64,000 nucleotides of DNA from Leucogyrophana mollusca (Eukaryota > Basidiomycota > Agaricomycetes > Boletales): contig MU266348.1 of assembly GCA_021014945.1 (NCBI GenBank), forward strand, positions 124,001 to 188,000, in the 5' to 3' direction. Below the pieces are notes generated by a model that worked only from the letters and a program-made list of their open reading frames with translations, did not search any database and was not told the origin of the DNA. Within the stretch, counting starts at the first letter, position 1, and every line of letters starts with the position of its first letter. The position numbers and the translations under genes are program-made. Of the stretch, positions 45,813 to 56,678 are shown piece after piece.

Positions 45813-46282
45813 CTATGCTTGAGGTACATCCCCTGTCTGTGTGACGATGCGCGTCCCTGGTACTCTTGCAGGATTGAACGACCGGTCACAGTCCGCGTAC
45901 GCAGCACCCATACCGAAGCCGGTGGAGAGTGCGACTGGCCATGTTCGTCCTAAGAGTAAACCCTCAGTCCTCAGTGAACATGCGATACGCAGAGTACGAA
46001 CTTCGGAAGAGGATAACAGAGGCGACTACGCCTACGCCGAATCCCACACCGCTGTTTCATGACTGTCAGGTCAGTGCTGAATAAACGTCGGGCACCGGAC
46101 TTACGCCTTGACCAATAGGTCGGCCACTTGACACAAATGTTCAGTATTTTCGTTTGGGAAAGCAAGGAAAAGGCCTACAGCAGCGGTCATACTTTTCTAA
46201 CATTAGCCAGGCTTATTATACAAGTGTCAATAGGACTCACCTTCTGGCTGACGATGTTCTCGCTGGACGTTGGTTTCGACAT
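45813..46282 (-). CDS. MIC10: MICOS complex subunit Mic10
   Basis: Small inner-mitochondrial-membrane protein whose oligomers bend the membrane at cristae junctions. Five exons on the minus strand splice exactly: 46282-46241 (MSKPTSSENIVSQK), 46191-46179 (13 nt, YDRC plus one base), 46126-46105 (22 nt, LADLLVKA), 46051-46002 (GVGFGVGVVASVILFR) and 45949-45813 (RRTWPVALSTGFGMGAAYAD and a tail ending DVPQA). All introns are GT-AG and the coding total is 264 nt, giving 87 residues, the usual Mic10 length. Two membrane spans with glycine-rich motifs (GVGFGVGVV and TGFGMGAAYA) and a positive loop (RRR) match the family hairpin. It is divergent from BRO1, with 204 bp between starts. Confidence 0.9.
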
Positions 46283-46486
46283 GGCTTTTGGTGAGATGCC
46301 GGAAACAAATATGGTCAAATACGCGGGATATCGAGTGTGGCGCCCGGACTGACAGCGGCATCATATGCGCAGCTTTATGGGCAGCAACTTGTAAGCCCTG
46401 CGGAAACTGCGACCAGTTCTTGCTCTCTGCCAACACGCCCAGGCATAACCAGACTTACCAACGATACAAGCAGCTAGACAGCGAAG
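46283..46486. promoter_or_regulatory. Short divergent promoter region, MIC10 and BRO1
   Basis: 204 bp between the start codons of two divergent genes. No clear TATA box is visible; shared core promoter by position only. Confidence 0.45.
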
Positions 46487-49400
46487 ATGGCCCATAATTC
46501 GCCCATGATTTCGATTCCCAAGAAGACCACAGAGGAGGTCGACTGGACATCTCCAATCCGCAACCTTATCGCGAAATCGTACGGCGAGAGCCCAGATAAC
46601 TACTCTGCAGAATATCAAGCCCTCCAGAGATGTCGCCAGGATGCCGTCAAAGGCGCTGGGAGTGATATGACCGGTGCGTATCTCAGGTACAACACCCCAG
46701 GACCGTATCTTAATCGCATCCTAGGACGCGATCTGCTTTACAAGTACTTTGGCCAACTAGAGCTACTGGAGCTCCGTTTCTCCGAGATTCGGGTCAACTT
46801 TCCCTGGCACGACGCTTTCACGACCAAACTCACCACCCAGACTTCAATCGCGTACGAGAAAGCATCTGTGCTGTTCCAGATCGCCGCCACGCATTCGGCC
46901 ATCGCCGCCGCACAGAATAGGTCAGAACCAGAAGGTCTGAAGCTGGCGTTCTACTACTTCCGGACATGTGCTGGGATGCTCACCTATATCAACGAGAACT
47001 TCCTCCACGCTCCGTCGACGGACCTGAGTCGGGAGGTCATCAAGTTCTTAGTGGGAGTCATTCTGGCACAGGCAACAGAAGTCTTTCTTGAGAAATGTGT
47101 AGAAGAGAAAAAGGGTAACGCATTGATCGCGAAGATAGGTTCCCAAACGGCATACATGTACAACTCCTTGAACGAGGAAGTCAAAGATTTCATGGGAAAG
47201 GGTATATTTGACCGCAATTGGGTCACTCTCATTCAGGTGTGTGCTCGTCTTCTCCCCACCCCCGGTAGGAGGCACGGCTTTCTAACCTCAGCACAGATCA
47301 AGTCCAAGCACTTTGCCTCTCTTGCGCAGTACTATCGCGGACTAGTAGACGACAAAGCCGGAAGTCATGGAGAAGCCCTCGTGAGATTCACCCTCGCTGA
47401 GAGCCTAGCCAAAGAAGCCAATCGCACGGCGACGTCTTTCTCTGCCCTCTTTTCGCACGTAGCTCCTACCCTCCCTGCCGACGCTGGTACCTCCATCCTC
47501 GAGCGCACTAAGGTCCATCTCCAACTCTGCACCGATAAAAAATCAGAAGCACAACGCGAGAATGACCTCATATATAACGCCGTCCTCCCCTCTGCAGAAG
47601 CGCTCCCAGCAATTGACAAGGCAGCGGTAGCTACGCCAATAACTATCCAGGAGGTCTACGGTTCGCCAGAGGTGCAGAAAGTAATTGGAGCGGACATTTT
47701 CTTGAAGCTGGTTCCTCTCAGTGTCCACGAAAGCGCGAGCGTCTACTCCGAGGAGAAGGCGAAGCTCGTCCGCGGAGAGGTGGAGAACGCAGAGAGTGCT
47801 GAGGTCGAGGTGCGCAGCGCACTAGAAGCGATGGGCGTGCAAGAGGGTTTGTCGCGGTACAAGGCGATAGCGGAAGGCGAGGTCGGTGGCGAGGACGAAA
47901 TCCCGGTTGACGTGCGACGCTGGCGCGAGGACATCGGAGTCATAGAGGACCGCGAGGGGGTCGAAGCGTTGATGCGAGAACTCAACAGGCTCAAAGACAG
48001 CGTGAAAGGAGAGCTAGATAGCATCTCGAGGGAGCTCGAGATTGAAACGAGGGATTGCGAGGCGATGAGGGTTAAATACGATCATCTTTGGACGCAGGAA
48101 CCATCCGCATCTCTCACGAAGTCCCTGCGCCAGGACCTCAAGTCCCACTTTGGCGCCCTCGAGGCGGCGGCAGCTTCGGATCAACAGGTCACGACTCTTT
48201 GGGAGTCCGTGAAGGGTGATATCCAGCTGCTGCTGTCGCCTGAATTGGAGAACGTTTTCAGGGCCAGTGCACAGCGGGGGGCGCCGCAGGCCGAGAGTTT
48301 GTTGGATTTGGATGTTGGGGAAGATTTTAATGGTGAACAGGAGAGGGCGAAGATAGGTCACTATGCAGCAGAAATCGAAGAGCGGCTCGGGCGGTTGAAG
48401 AAGATCGCGTACGAGCGGAACGAAGTCCTGAAGGATCTCAAAGAGAAGGTACTTTCACCTGCTTCTGTAGCCAGCGCGTAATCCGCTCATCTCCCATGTG
48501 ACAGATCCAAGCAGACGATGTGTCCCATCTCCTACTGCTCAACCGCCGAAACACGGGCGTAGAGCCAACGTTGTTCGCAGCTGAGCTGGAGAAATTCCGT
48601 CCTTATCAGCAGCGATTGGTTGCAACAGTACACCATCAACAAGTCGCCCTCCAGGAAATTCAAACTCTCTGGAAGAGCCTGCGTGATCTCGCTGGCAGGG
48701 GTCCTGGCGCAAAGAAATGGGATGAAAGGGAGAGGAGAAAGAAGGATACGGTGCGCAGGTTCTCGGCTGCGAGAGATGGCTATATGGAGATTAGGGATGG
48801 CTTGACGTGAGTGCATTCTCGTACCCTGTTTTCGTTGAGTTCTTACCTCCACATTTTGTAGCAAGGGCCTGCAGTTCTATAATCAGCTAACAAATCTAAG
48901 CGCAACACTAACGCGTAACGTTAAGACTTTTGTCGCCGAGCGTAGGGCCGAGCGCGACAAGCTGGCTGGCCAAGCAGAAGTTCAGAGACGACTTTCGGGA
49001 CCCACATCACCTCCACCTCTGGCTGAGAAACCACCTCTGCCCCCGCCGCCACGTTCTTCTCCGTCCCTCAATTCATCGTTTGCATCGATGAACCTCCAGG
49101 GAGGCAGAAATCCTGGACCTCCCCCACCCAAGCCCCCCCAGGTGTCCTACACCAGCTCCCCCTCTCCTCCCTCCCAGCCCCCGAAGCCGTCATATTTCCC
49201 TCCCCCGCCTCCATCACAACCAGCGCGGTCGCCTTATGCATCCGCCACCCCAAATCCACCCTCCGATCCGTATGCTAGCCTCGGAATGTTTGGTTCTTCA
49301 CAATACTCCGCTCCGCAACAACAGAATCCGACACCGCCTCAGCGTCCACCACCCCCGCCATCACAGCAGTCATATGCATCTGCGCCGTCACAGCAGCCGT

Positions 49401-49651
49401 ATGCATCTCCGCCACCTCAGAGACAGGCTTCGTACCCTCCACCACCACCATCACAACCTTCGTACCAGTATCATTCACAAGGGTACGCTCCTCCTGCTAG
49501 CTCGTCTTTCCCACCACCACCGCCGCCCGTGCAGCAGCAACAGTACGCACCTCAGGCGCCTGGATCACGTCCACTGACGCAATACCAGAATATGCCGCCA
49601 CCCCCTTCACAGCAGGGTTACTCCCAGCACTACCAGGGATATGGAAGATAG
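46487..49651 (+). CDS. BRO1: Bro1-domain vacuolar sorting protein (ESCRT accessory)
   Basis: ALIX/Bro1-type protein that binds ESCRT-III and recruits deubiquitination at endosomes. MAHNSPMISIPKKTTEEVDW opens the Bro1 domain (residues about 7-390): QRCRQDAVKGAGSDMTG joins RDLLYKYFGQLELLELRF across a 51-nt intron that happens to stay in frame (46674-46724). HDAFTTKLTTQTSIAYEKAS, ATHSAIAAAQNRSEPEGLKL and VKDFMGKGIFDRNWVTLIQ follow. An intron (about 47237-47296) precedes IKSKHFASLAQYYRGLVDDK. The V domain (coiled-coil arms, to about 48880) includes VDVRRWREDIGVIEDREGVE and NRRNTGVEPTLFAAELEKF. The tail is proline-rich (PPPPPSQ runs, tyrosines every few residues) and ends QHYQGYGR. BRO1 fits better than Rim20/PalA by its start and its Pro-rich tail. 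Confidence 0.92.
49090..49640 (+). repeat. Proline-rich low-complexity coding tract of BRO1
   Basis: Codes for stretches such as PPPPKPPQVSYTSSPSPPSQ and repeated QQSYASAPSQQPYAS-like units. A low-complexity tail of this type binds SH3/WW proteins or ESCRT parts in ALIX homologues. Confidence 0.7.
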
Positions 49652-49819
49652 ACTATAATGGGATGTAGGATGGACTCTGTTAGTGTATAGTGGTAGAAGA
49701 AATGATGAAATCACAATCTGTATCCCTGTTTATGTAGATCATTTGCCTGTAATGCGATTCCTGTCATGCGGAAGGCGGACGCGATCTATGAAAGTAGCAT
49801 TGTTGAGGGGACTATAAGA

Positions 49820-50309
49820 CTACGGGCTATCGCCATAGAGGACCTTTCGACCCCACTCCTCCGCACGCCGTTCCCATCTCCCCACGCTCGCAAACAAACC
49901 CGCGACTTCTTCGTTCCACCGTGACTGGATTAGCGATGCGAATGGTCGGTGCGATATTCGCATCGACGCTGGGGGTGGCGACGGAACGATGGTTGATGCG
50001 TTGACTAGTCGCTCGGACAGAACGTGTAAACTACGGATGAGGTTCAGCTTCACTTCTAAGTGGTTTGATAACAATACACCAACTCAGTCCGGTGCTGAGT
50101 AGTCCTTTTAACGAAAGGGATATGTTAGACGAGGATCAATATGCACCCGGAGGCCAGTACCAGCCAGTACGCACCTCGTTTGAATCAAGTTGGAGAATCC
50201 ATAGTATACCTGTGTGAAGGGTTAGCTTTACATGTTAGCTCCGCCTAGATGTATCATGTACACCACCGGTCGCAAGAGCGCCAGCCAGCGATCCGACGAG
50301 AAACGACAT
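49820..50309 (-). CDS. MIC12: MICOS complex subunit Mic12 (Aim5-type)
   Basis: Inner-membrane component that links Mic10 and Mic60 subcomplexes in yeast. Four exons on the minus strand: 50309-50262 (MSFLVGSLAGALATGG), 50209-50175 (35 nt, VYYGFSNLIQTR), 50104-50084 (21 nt, TTQHRT) and 50030-49820 (DLHVLSERLVNAST to the end, VLYGDSP). All introns are GT-AG with matching phases; the coding total is 315 nt, giving 104 residues, near the 106 of yeast Aim5. A single N-terminal span (GSLAGALATGGVYYGF) is followed by the QTRTTQHRTDLHVLSERL region and the C-terminal motif SLIQSRWNEEVAGLFASV, seen in Mic12 homologues. The family call rests on motif memory, so somewhat less sure than MIC10. Confidence 0.78.
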
Positions 50310-50970
50310 TCGTCGCCTTTGCAAAGTACGGAAGAATGAGAGGTGAGAGTTCGGGACAGGGTTATTTGCTTCCGCCCCGTTTTGGACATTGGTTGCTTTT
50401 GCTCCACACCACCGCCTACAGGTGCTATCCAGCTCGTCCAGTTGAAGATCATTGATTTACGTAGAAAATCCGAGGTCTCCAGTGCCCTTTCAACGACCGG
50501 CAAAGCAACCTGCGGCGAGTCTCAGTAACTGAACATGTCGTATCCTAAACCTTCGGAACATTGCCCAAAGACGCCATCAATCCCGAGTCGTAATAGAGTG
50601 GAAATCAATGTGAACGCAATGCACATTCGGTGATCCCATGGTCTTGAAGTATTTCTCTTTTTCATTTGCTGCACATCCTCTGTCGTATTCCTGACGATAA
50701 GCCAGTAGGCGAGAACCGCACCTCCTCAGATGACACGTTTTCTTTATATTCATTCGCCAGCACGCGTCCGCAGAGGATGGCGAGTTTTCCGAGTGCTGGC
50801 CGGCTACTGGCAACGACATTGGGTGAAGAGTGCCGGGGGACAGGAGGCCTCATAGCTGTAGCTTCCTTCGCAGATCAACTTTACTTCACAAAGTGTTAAG
50901 TGACTAGGCTATGGTGCAAGGTAGATATATACGGAGGGTCCATAATCTCCTAGTCCGTCCCAACTATTAA
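50310..50970. other. Intergenic region
   Basis: About 0.66 kb between the MIC12 start and the esterase stop, both on the minus strand. Short frames on both strands (for example 50666-50899) show no motif. Holds the MIC12 promoter and the esterase 3' UTR. Confidence 0.4.
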
Positions 50971-53538
50971 CTACAGACCCATCTGGTCCTGCATCTGGTT
51001 GAGGAAGTTAATAGCATCGCTCCTGAAGTTGTCTTGCGACAGAGTCAACACGCTTGGATCTTCGAACGTCAGGAGCTGTGCAGGGTTAGAGCCAGATAGC
51101 CGGTATTGAGGCCATTGCATGTCAGAGAGCAGACTCGAAGCTGCGCCTGCTGGATAACCCGAGGCGGGTGCATTGGGATTGAGGGTATAAGCGAAATTAA
51201 CTGTGGGACAGTCATCGAGTCTTATCCGTGGTATAAAGGAACACAATACATACTGAGGGCGTCGGTCCCAACAGAATCAAGGTTCCCTGTCAGGTTGTAA
51301 TACTCCTGCAGATCACTCTCGTGGAACGAACCAAGCCCGGGAACGAATTTATCGCGTTTCCAAACTATGTTACGGAGCGGTAAACAAAAGCACCAGAGTG
51401 ACGGGAGGACAATCTCACTGTAACTCCAGACATTCTGGGTCTTGGACAGGATGCTAAGGGCGTATCGACGAGGTGCTTGGAAGTAGAAATCGCCCTGGAA
51501 TGCGGAGATCCGCTTGTATTCCGGACTGAGATGAGTGAGTCAGCGATAGGAGGCAGCACGGAGACCTTGAGAGGGCGTACGTTAATGTGTCGTTGGTGCC
51601 CGTATTGAAAGGAGAACCCTAAGATGATCAGCACACTAATCAGCCATAATAAATGGTGCAATACAGCGAAGGCCAAACCTGTGTGGGGTCGTCGGGATAC
51701 AATTGACCAAGCTGGGTTATCTCTTCCTCAGTGGCGCCAACCAAGAAGCTACAAGAATAGAGGTGAGCCGTGGAAAGGAAAAGCAGATGATTGGACGAAC
51801 ACTGATGACATATAGTCCAAAAACTCGTCGTTCGTCCTAGGTAGAGCGTATTTAAGAACCATGCACACTCGCTCGTGCAGTAGAAGTGACCTACGTTACG
51901 TTAAAGCTGTACAGCGAGAACAACCTGCACCCAACACCAGCATGAGAATAGGATATGATGGGTATACCAACAAGATACCCACGTTCCCTCGTCGTCGACG
52001 TCACCAGCGATAACTGGTACCTGCGACCCATGATTAACTCTAATACGTCGCGTTCGAGTATAGCACGTACCCTGGCATACTTTCCTTGCGCAAGTGACTG
52101 CCGAATTGTTTGCTTCAAGATCTTACCATCCACAAGAGGATGCCAAGATGCGTTCAATGCCTGGTAAGAAAGGAGGGGAGTGGTCTGCAGGACGCCATTG
52201 AGCAGTGCGTTATAATCGGCGGCACGGAGGCAGCTAAGGGTATCCGGTGACGACGTGCAGTTGGTTGCGGCAACCAGGATATCATAGTTTGCCTGCCCCG
52301 AGGAAATGTCGTGAAGGGGAGTTGCAGTACCCGATTCCTGCACATTTAAGCTATCAGTAAGTAAACGGGGCCTGTAAACGGAGTAAGGGGCTGCATACCA
52401 TGACAGCACCCTTGAACAACCCGTTCAGCTGGCCATCAAAAGCCACCATTTGGAGTAGCGCAGAGATTGAGCCTGAGCTTTGACCCCATCTTGAAAGTTG
52501 CGGACATGAGACACATTGTATGTGAGTAGGGTTGCGCCGACACTCACACAATCACATTGCTGGGGTCCCCGCCGAAGGTCGCAATGTACTTTTGGACCCA
52601 TTCGAGTGCCAATCGTTCTAGAAGCCTAAATTAAGGTAAGATTCGGTCACCAGAATCAAGCACTTACGATCGTAAAGCCCAAAGTTTCCAAGACCCGCTT
52701 CTTGGACTTCTTTTCCACCAAGGAAGCCAAACGCTAAGCGCATTGTGAACGAGATTCAGAAATACACACACACCCAAGACCGAATGCGAGCTTACCGTTC
52801 ATGCGGTAGTTCAGCGACACGTAGACAACTGGAGTCTTCAGGCCCAAGGATCTCGCGACGATGTCCGTACCATTTGTAGAGGATGCGTCTCCGCTTTCAA
52901 AGGCCCCTCCGTATATCCACTGTGAACCATTAGACTTCATCCGACATCTCCCTAGCATTGAAGTTGACAGTACTTACAACGACGACTGGTAGCTTAGCGT
53001 CCGCTGAAACCCCAGCGGGACGCACGACGTTCAGATACAAACCTAGTACATTGACGTCAGTCGAAGCCTTTACGCGCACCCCTATGATGCTTACAATCCT
53101 CCGAAGCAGCGACGATTCCATGAGGCTGCAACTCGCCAAGATAGAAAGTAACACCTTGCAGACCAGGGTTATCAGGGAACGATTCATTGGGCCCCAACAC
53201 AGGCTGCTGAGGGCACGCATTGCCAAAGGCTGTGGCCAGTTTGACTCCAGAGAAAGGAGTAGGCGGCACTGGGAAGTTGAAACGCAAATTTCCTACTCTT
53301 GAATTCCGGAGGTCTTTCAACACTCGTTTGGGAACTAAGGCAAGTAAAACACGTACGGTGGTTGTGCGAAAGGAATTCCGAGGAAGCTCTCCGTCGCACT
53401 GACAGAACTGAAGCCCTGGAAACTTCCATAGTCCAGACTCACCACTGGCGCGTCGCGTTTGTATGTCGAGCCAATGCTGGCGGCGTGGCAAGTTGTAGCC
53501 GCCAGCGAGGCCACAGAGAGGATTGACAGTGCAAACAT
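50971..53538 (-). CDS. Type-B carboxylesterase/lipase, secreted
   Basis: Alpha/beta hydrolase of the cholinesterase/Candida-lipase group. The minus-strand ATG at 53538 gives MFALSILSVASLAATTCHAA, a signal peptide. Exons then read VVSLDYGSFQGFSSVSATES, FLGIPFAQPP and FNFPVPPTPFSGVKLATAFG, then SEDC with LYLNVVRPAGVSADAKLPVV. The oxyanion region WIYGGAFESGDASS comes next, then TPVVYVSLNYRMNAFGFLGG, the nucleophile elbow WGQSSGSISALLQMVAFDGQ (GxSxG), SGTATPLHDISSGQANYDIL and ALNASWHPLVDGKIL. The C-terminus includes TLNPNAPASGYPAG and ends QMQDQMGL at 50971. About 12 introns, roughly 540 residues as usual. The catalytic Glu and His lie in later exons that I did not place with certainty. Likely a secreted lipase or esterase of broad specificity. 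Confidence 0.87.
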
Positions 53539-53580
53539 CGCGAGAGGAGACGCTCACGCAGCAACCCATGGCCGCTCTGC

Positions 53581-53588
53581 TTTTTATA
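53581..53588 (-). promoter_or_regulatory. TATA box of the carboxylesterase gene
   Basis: TATAAAAA on the minus strand, about 43 bp before the start codon at 53538, implying a short 5' UTR. Confidence 0.5.
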
Positions 53589-53599
53589 AGCTTTCGAAC

Positions 53600-54647
53600 C
53601 CGATTATCCGTGGATCTTTTACACAAACTGAGACGAAGAGTCAGGGCACAGCCGATCACGAGGTTACCATCATGGTGAGTTTTAACTTGCACGGATGCCG
53701 AGAACTAGCGCTCAGTCATGTCAGCATCGAGCACATCTGATCCTGTAACTTATATTCAATAACTCGCAGGTTTTTCGGGCATAAACGACTTACTAGCTGC
53801 GTTTCGACCCACTCAGAGAACAACACCTCGAGCTTCGCCTACGCCCACCTTGGTTACTGCTTGATCGACTCGCTCTACTATACTGGGTAAGTCCCAGTCT
53901 GTTGATGTCATGAGGAAGTTCGCCTCAACAGATGTTCCTACTGATTCAGGTACACACAGGCGGGGTAATGATGCCCAGTGGCCATGCTGCAACCTGCTGC
54001 AACGCCCGAAATGCCTCCTGGGCTATGGTCAATGGTGCCGCATCATGAGTAGCGTCATCAGAACGGTATTGACTTTGATGCGCGTCGTTCTGACTAATTG
54101 ATTATCACAAGGATATCCTCCGGCGTCACAAATCAAAGTCCAAAAACCACAAGTTCGCCAAACTCGCCGCGATCGAGAAGGTTGGCAAGTGGGAGATACT
54201 CTTGTATAGGCTTTGCAGGAGGCAAGAAGGCAATGAAGATGGTTTTCCTTTCTTGGTGCAGACGGGGCAATATGTAAACTCGCTCTGCAATGTAGAGAGC
54301 TGTCCGGAGATAAGCGGGACTGTCAGACATTTAGCTCGGCGTGACGGACAAACCCACGGTGTCGGAGGATTCGTGTTTCAGGCCGTCAAAGCCAGGCACC
54401 TCAGTGAGTCTTCAGCTGCTTGAAGTGTTCAAGGCCGGAGCCAGAGGAATCCGATGACTCATCGCACACACTCTCCTGCGCAACGCTACGTGTATCGGAT
54501 GGGACAAGGTTACCTTAAACGCCAACTTGTCGAGCGAAGCGAGCTCCTCATTTTGGGGAATTCGGCCAGTCATCTTCAATTTGGTATCCGATCGAGTCAT
54601 CACACGATGTACGCATGCTTGGGTTGAAACTCCAACGTGAAACGGGC
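53600..54647. other. Unresolved region with short open frames
   Basis: A minus-strand frame (54330-54133, MSDSPAYLRTALYIAERVYI, ending LVVFGL) looks protein-like. The plus strand over the same bases is also open (RRHKSKSKNHKFAKLAAIEK, at about 54113-54423). I could not splice either into a complete gene or recognise a family. It could hold a decayed gene or long untranslated flanks of the esterase and the NmrA-like gene. Confidence 0.3.
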
Positions 54648-55744
54648 TCACAAGCCTAACGCCTCCTTCACAGTTACCCATGCATGTCCCTCCCAGAGCG
54701 CATTCCCGCTTTTCGCGGCCTCTGCATCGTCCTTTTTCAGTGCTCGATTCCATCCAGAGCTCCCAGCGCCCGACTCAAACTCGTGCTGAAGCATTGACCT
54801 CACTTCTACGAGAGGTAAGCTTTTCGGAAGGGTATCGACATATATGACGGGCGCCTTCTCTCCGTAGAGGTGCGCGACCTCCGAGAGGGTGAGGCGTTCG
54901 CCTTCGATGCGCAGCTCGATATTGTAGAACTGTGTGTGCTTAAGAGTAACGAGAATATGAGCAAGGAAACCTACGCGTTCAGTATAAATGACAGCTCAGT
55001 TGTGTGGACATCTTACGAAAACTCTTACCCGCTACATCCACAGGTGAGGTGAAAGAAACGGGAGACTTTCCCTCGCCTACTATATGAAATTTACCGGTAT
55101 CGGGCACGGCCGCAAAGAAGGGAATGAATTTGTGAAACACTCCGTTCTGAAGAATATATCAGTTTAAAGCTGACTTGTATCACATCTACTCACATAGAGC
55201 CGAAGACACGGGAGGTCGATAGATTGCAAATAAGCTGGAAACACCACCAGAGCGCCTGTGAGAACACTAGCCACAAGAAAATCTTGTTTGTTTCACCTGC
55301 AAACTGTGTCTTGATGAAAGCAACTCCTTCTGCTCCTCCGCCCGTAGGGATACCGAACTCGCTCGGAACGAAGAGCTTCACGCCCGCCTGCTTCGCAGCG
55401 TCCGCTAGCGGGGTCTGTGCCGCGTGCCCCGCAAATGATACCGCAGAAATCAAGGCATCGACTTTGTGTAAGGACAGGAGGGAGGCAACAGCGTGGACAT
55501 CAGTGTACTCAACAAGCGCGACAGTCAGGTTGGCGTGCTCAGGAAGATCGTTACCCCTGGATGATGAGGGGCGGCTAAGTACGAGAACGCGTACATTATA
55601 CTCGAGGAGGGCCTGAAATGTATTTTGTCCAAGTATATCACTATGTCACGTCGAGGACAGTATTGGGCGAGAACTTACCTTGACAATATACACCCCTATG
55701 GTGGGACCTGCTCCAGCAACGGCGAAGGAAGCGAATTGCGACAT
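54648..55744 (-). CDS. NmrA-like/isoflavone-reductase-type NAD(P)-binding protein
   Basis: Atypical short-chain dehydrogenase. The minus-strand start MSQFASFAVAGAGPTIGVYI holds the dinucleotide-binding glycine motif (GAGPTIG). After an intron (about 55679-55614), ALLEYNVRVLVLSRPSSSRG and LPEHANLTVALVEYTDVHAV follow, then KVDALISAVSFAGHAAQTPL and AGVKLFVPSEFGIPTGGGAE, the NmrA-type segment where catalytic Tyr is replaced. Later exons give ALVVFPAYLQSI, NGVFHKFIPFFAAVPDTGKF and GEGKVSFTSPVDVAG. The end is WNRALKKDDAEAAKSGNALW, then EGHAWVTVKEALGL, stop at 54648. About 290 residues. These proteins act as redox sensors or as reductases of aromatic compounds; which applies is not visible. Confidence 0.8.
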
Positions 55745-56678
55745 GCCTGAGCCTAACTTCGACGCTCGGATGCAATCAACCTTGAACCGTGGTATTAAGG
55801 GCTTGCCTATGGCTTGGGCCCATGACACTGGCATTATAACCTTTTGCTATTCTCCAGGCGAGTCAGCAAGACGCACCCTCGGCACCGCAAAGCTTTGCAA
55901 CTATAGACCTGTCGGTCGACGTGTAAAGTTCATTCAGGTGAGGCTTAGGTCATCCTCCAACATGATTCGCTAATGCCGCCAACAATTCCAAGGTTCAACG
56001 TTCAAGCACCGGCTCGACGAAAGATCCTGATACTTAGAGCGCACAATATTGCTGCATGTCCTCGTTGAGAAGACGTTTTGCACAATTGGAGATGCTTAAA
56101 CATAGCCTTGTTTCATGAGTTAGGCGAGCGCCATGTTTCGATTCGGCGTCAGCGCCAAGTCCAGATCGCACGACACAAACGGAAGCGGTTGATGGCAATG
56201 CTTTTGAGGATAGAACGGCTCGACACTCAGGATTTCCTGCTAATTGAAAAATCATCACAAAGGCTGGAAGTGTAGAAAAGGAGCCGAATATCATTGCAGA
56301 GACCCGGACAGGAGCATTGTCGCATCACCACATGGCCGTCCAGGTCATCAATCTGGCCAGAATTCTAGTCTCCCTGTGGCCAATCAGCGCGCTAATGCCT
56401 AGATGTATACAGGATATGTTTTGTCACAGTACCTGGCGATTGGCAAAAATTCGTGCGGCTGGTTGGCCGCTGTGGCCATGAAGTGGCCAAGGGCAGAAAG
56501 TGTAAATGAGCGTGACCAAATTCGCACTGGTCACGCGTGATGGTTCTTCTCCACGGAATCAATTTCGGTTTCGATCCTTCTGTCAGGCTGAAGCTGAAAC
56601 TTTAGTTCGGTTCCCAAATCCTTTATCAGTCGCGTCTTCGTCGTAAGTCTTTCTATCCCCTCCCTCCTTTTCTCCACC
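55745..56678. other. Divergent intergenic region, NmrA-like gene and peroxidase
   Basis: About 0.9 kb between two divergent genes. Short frames only (for example 56034-56294, minus); no motif found. A pair of similar segments (tggccaatcagcg, near 56380, and ctggccaa, near 56350) may be promoter elements, without proof. Confidence 0.35.
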
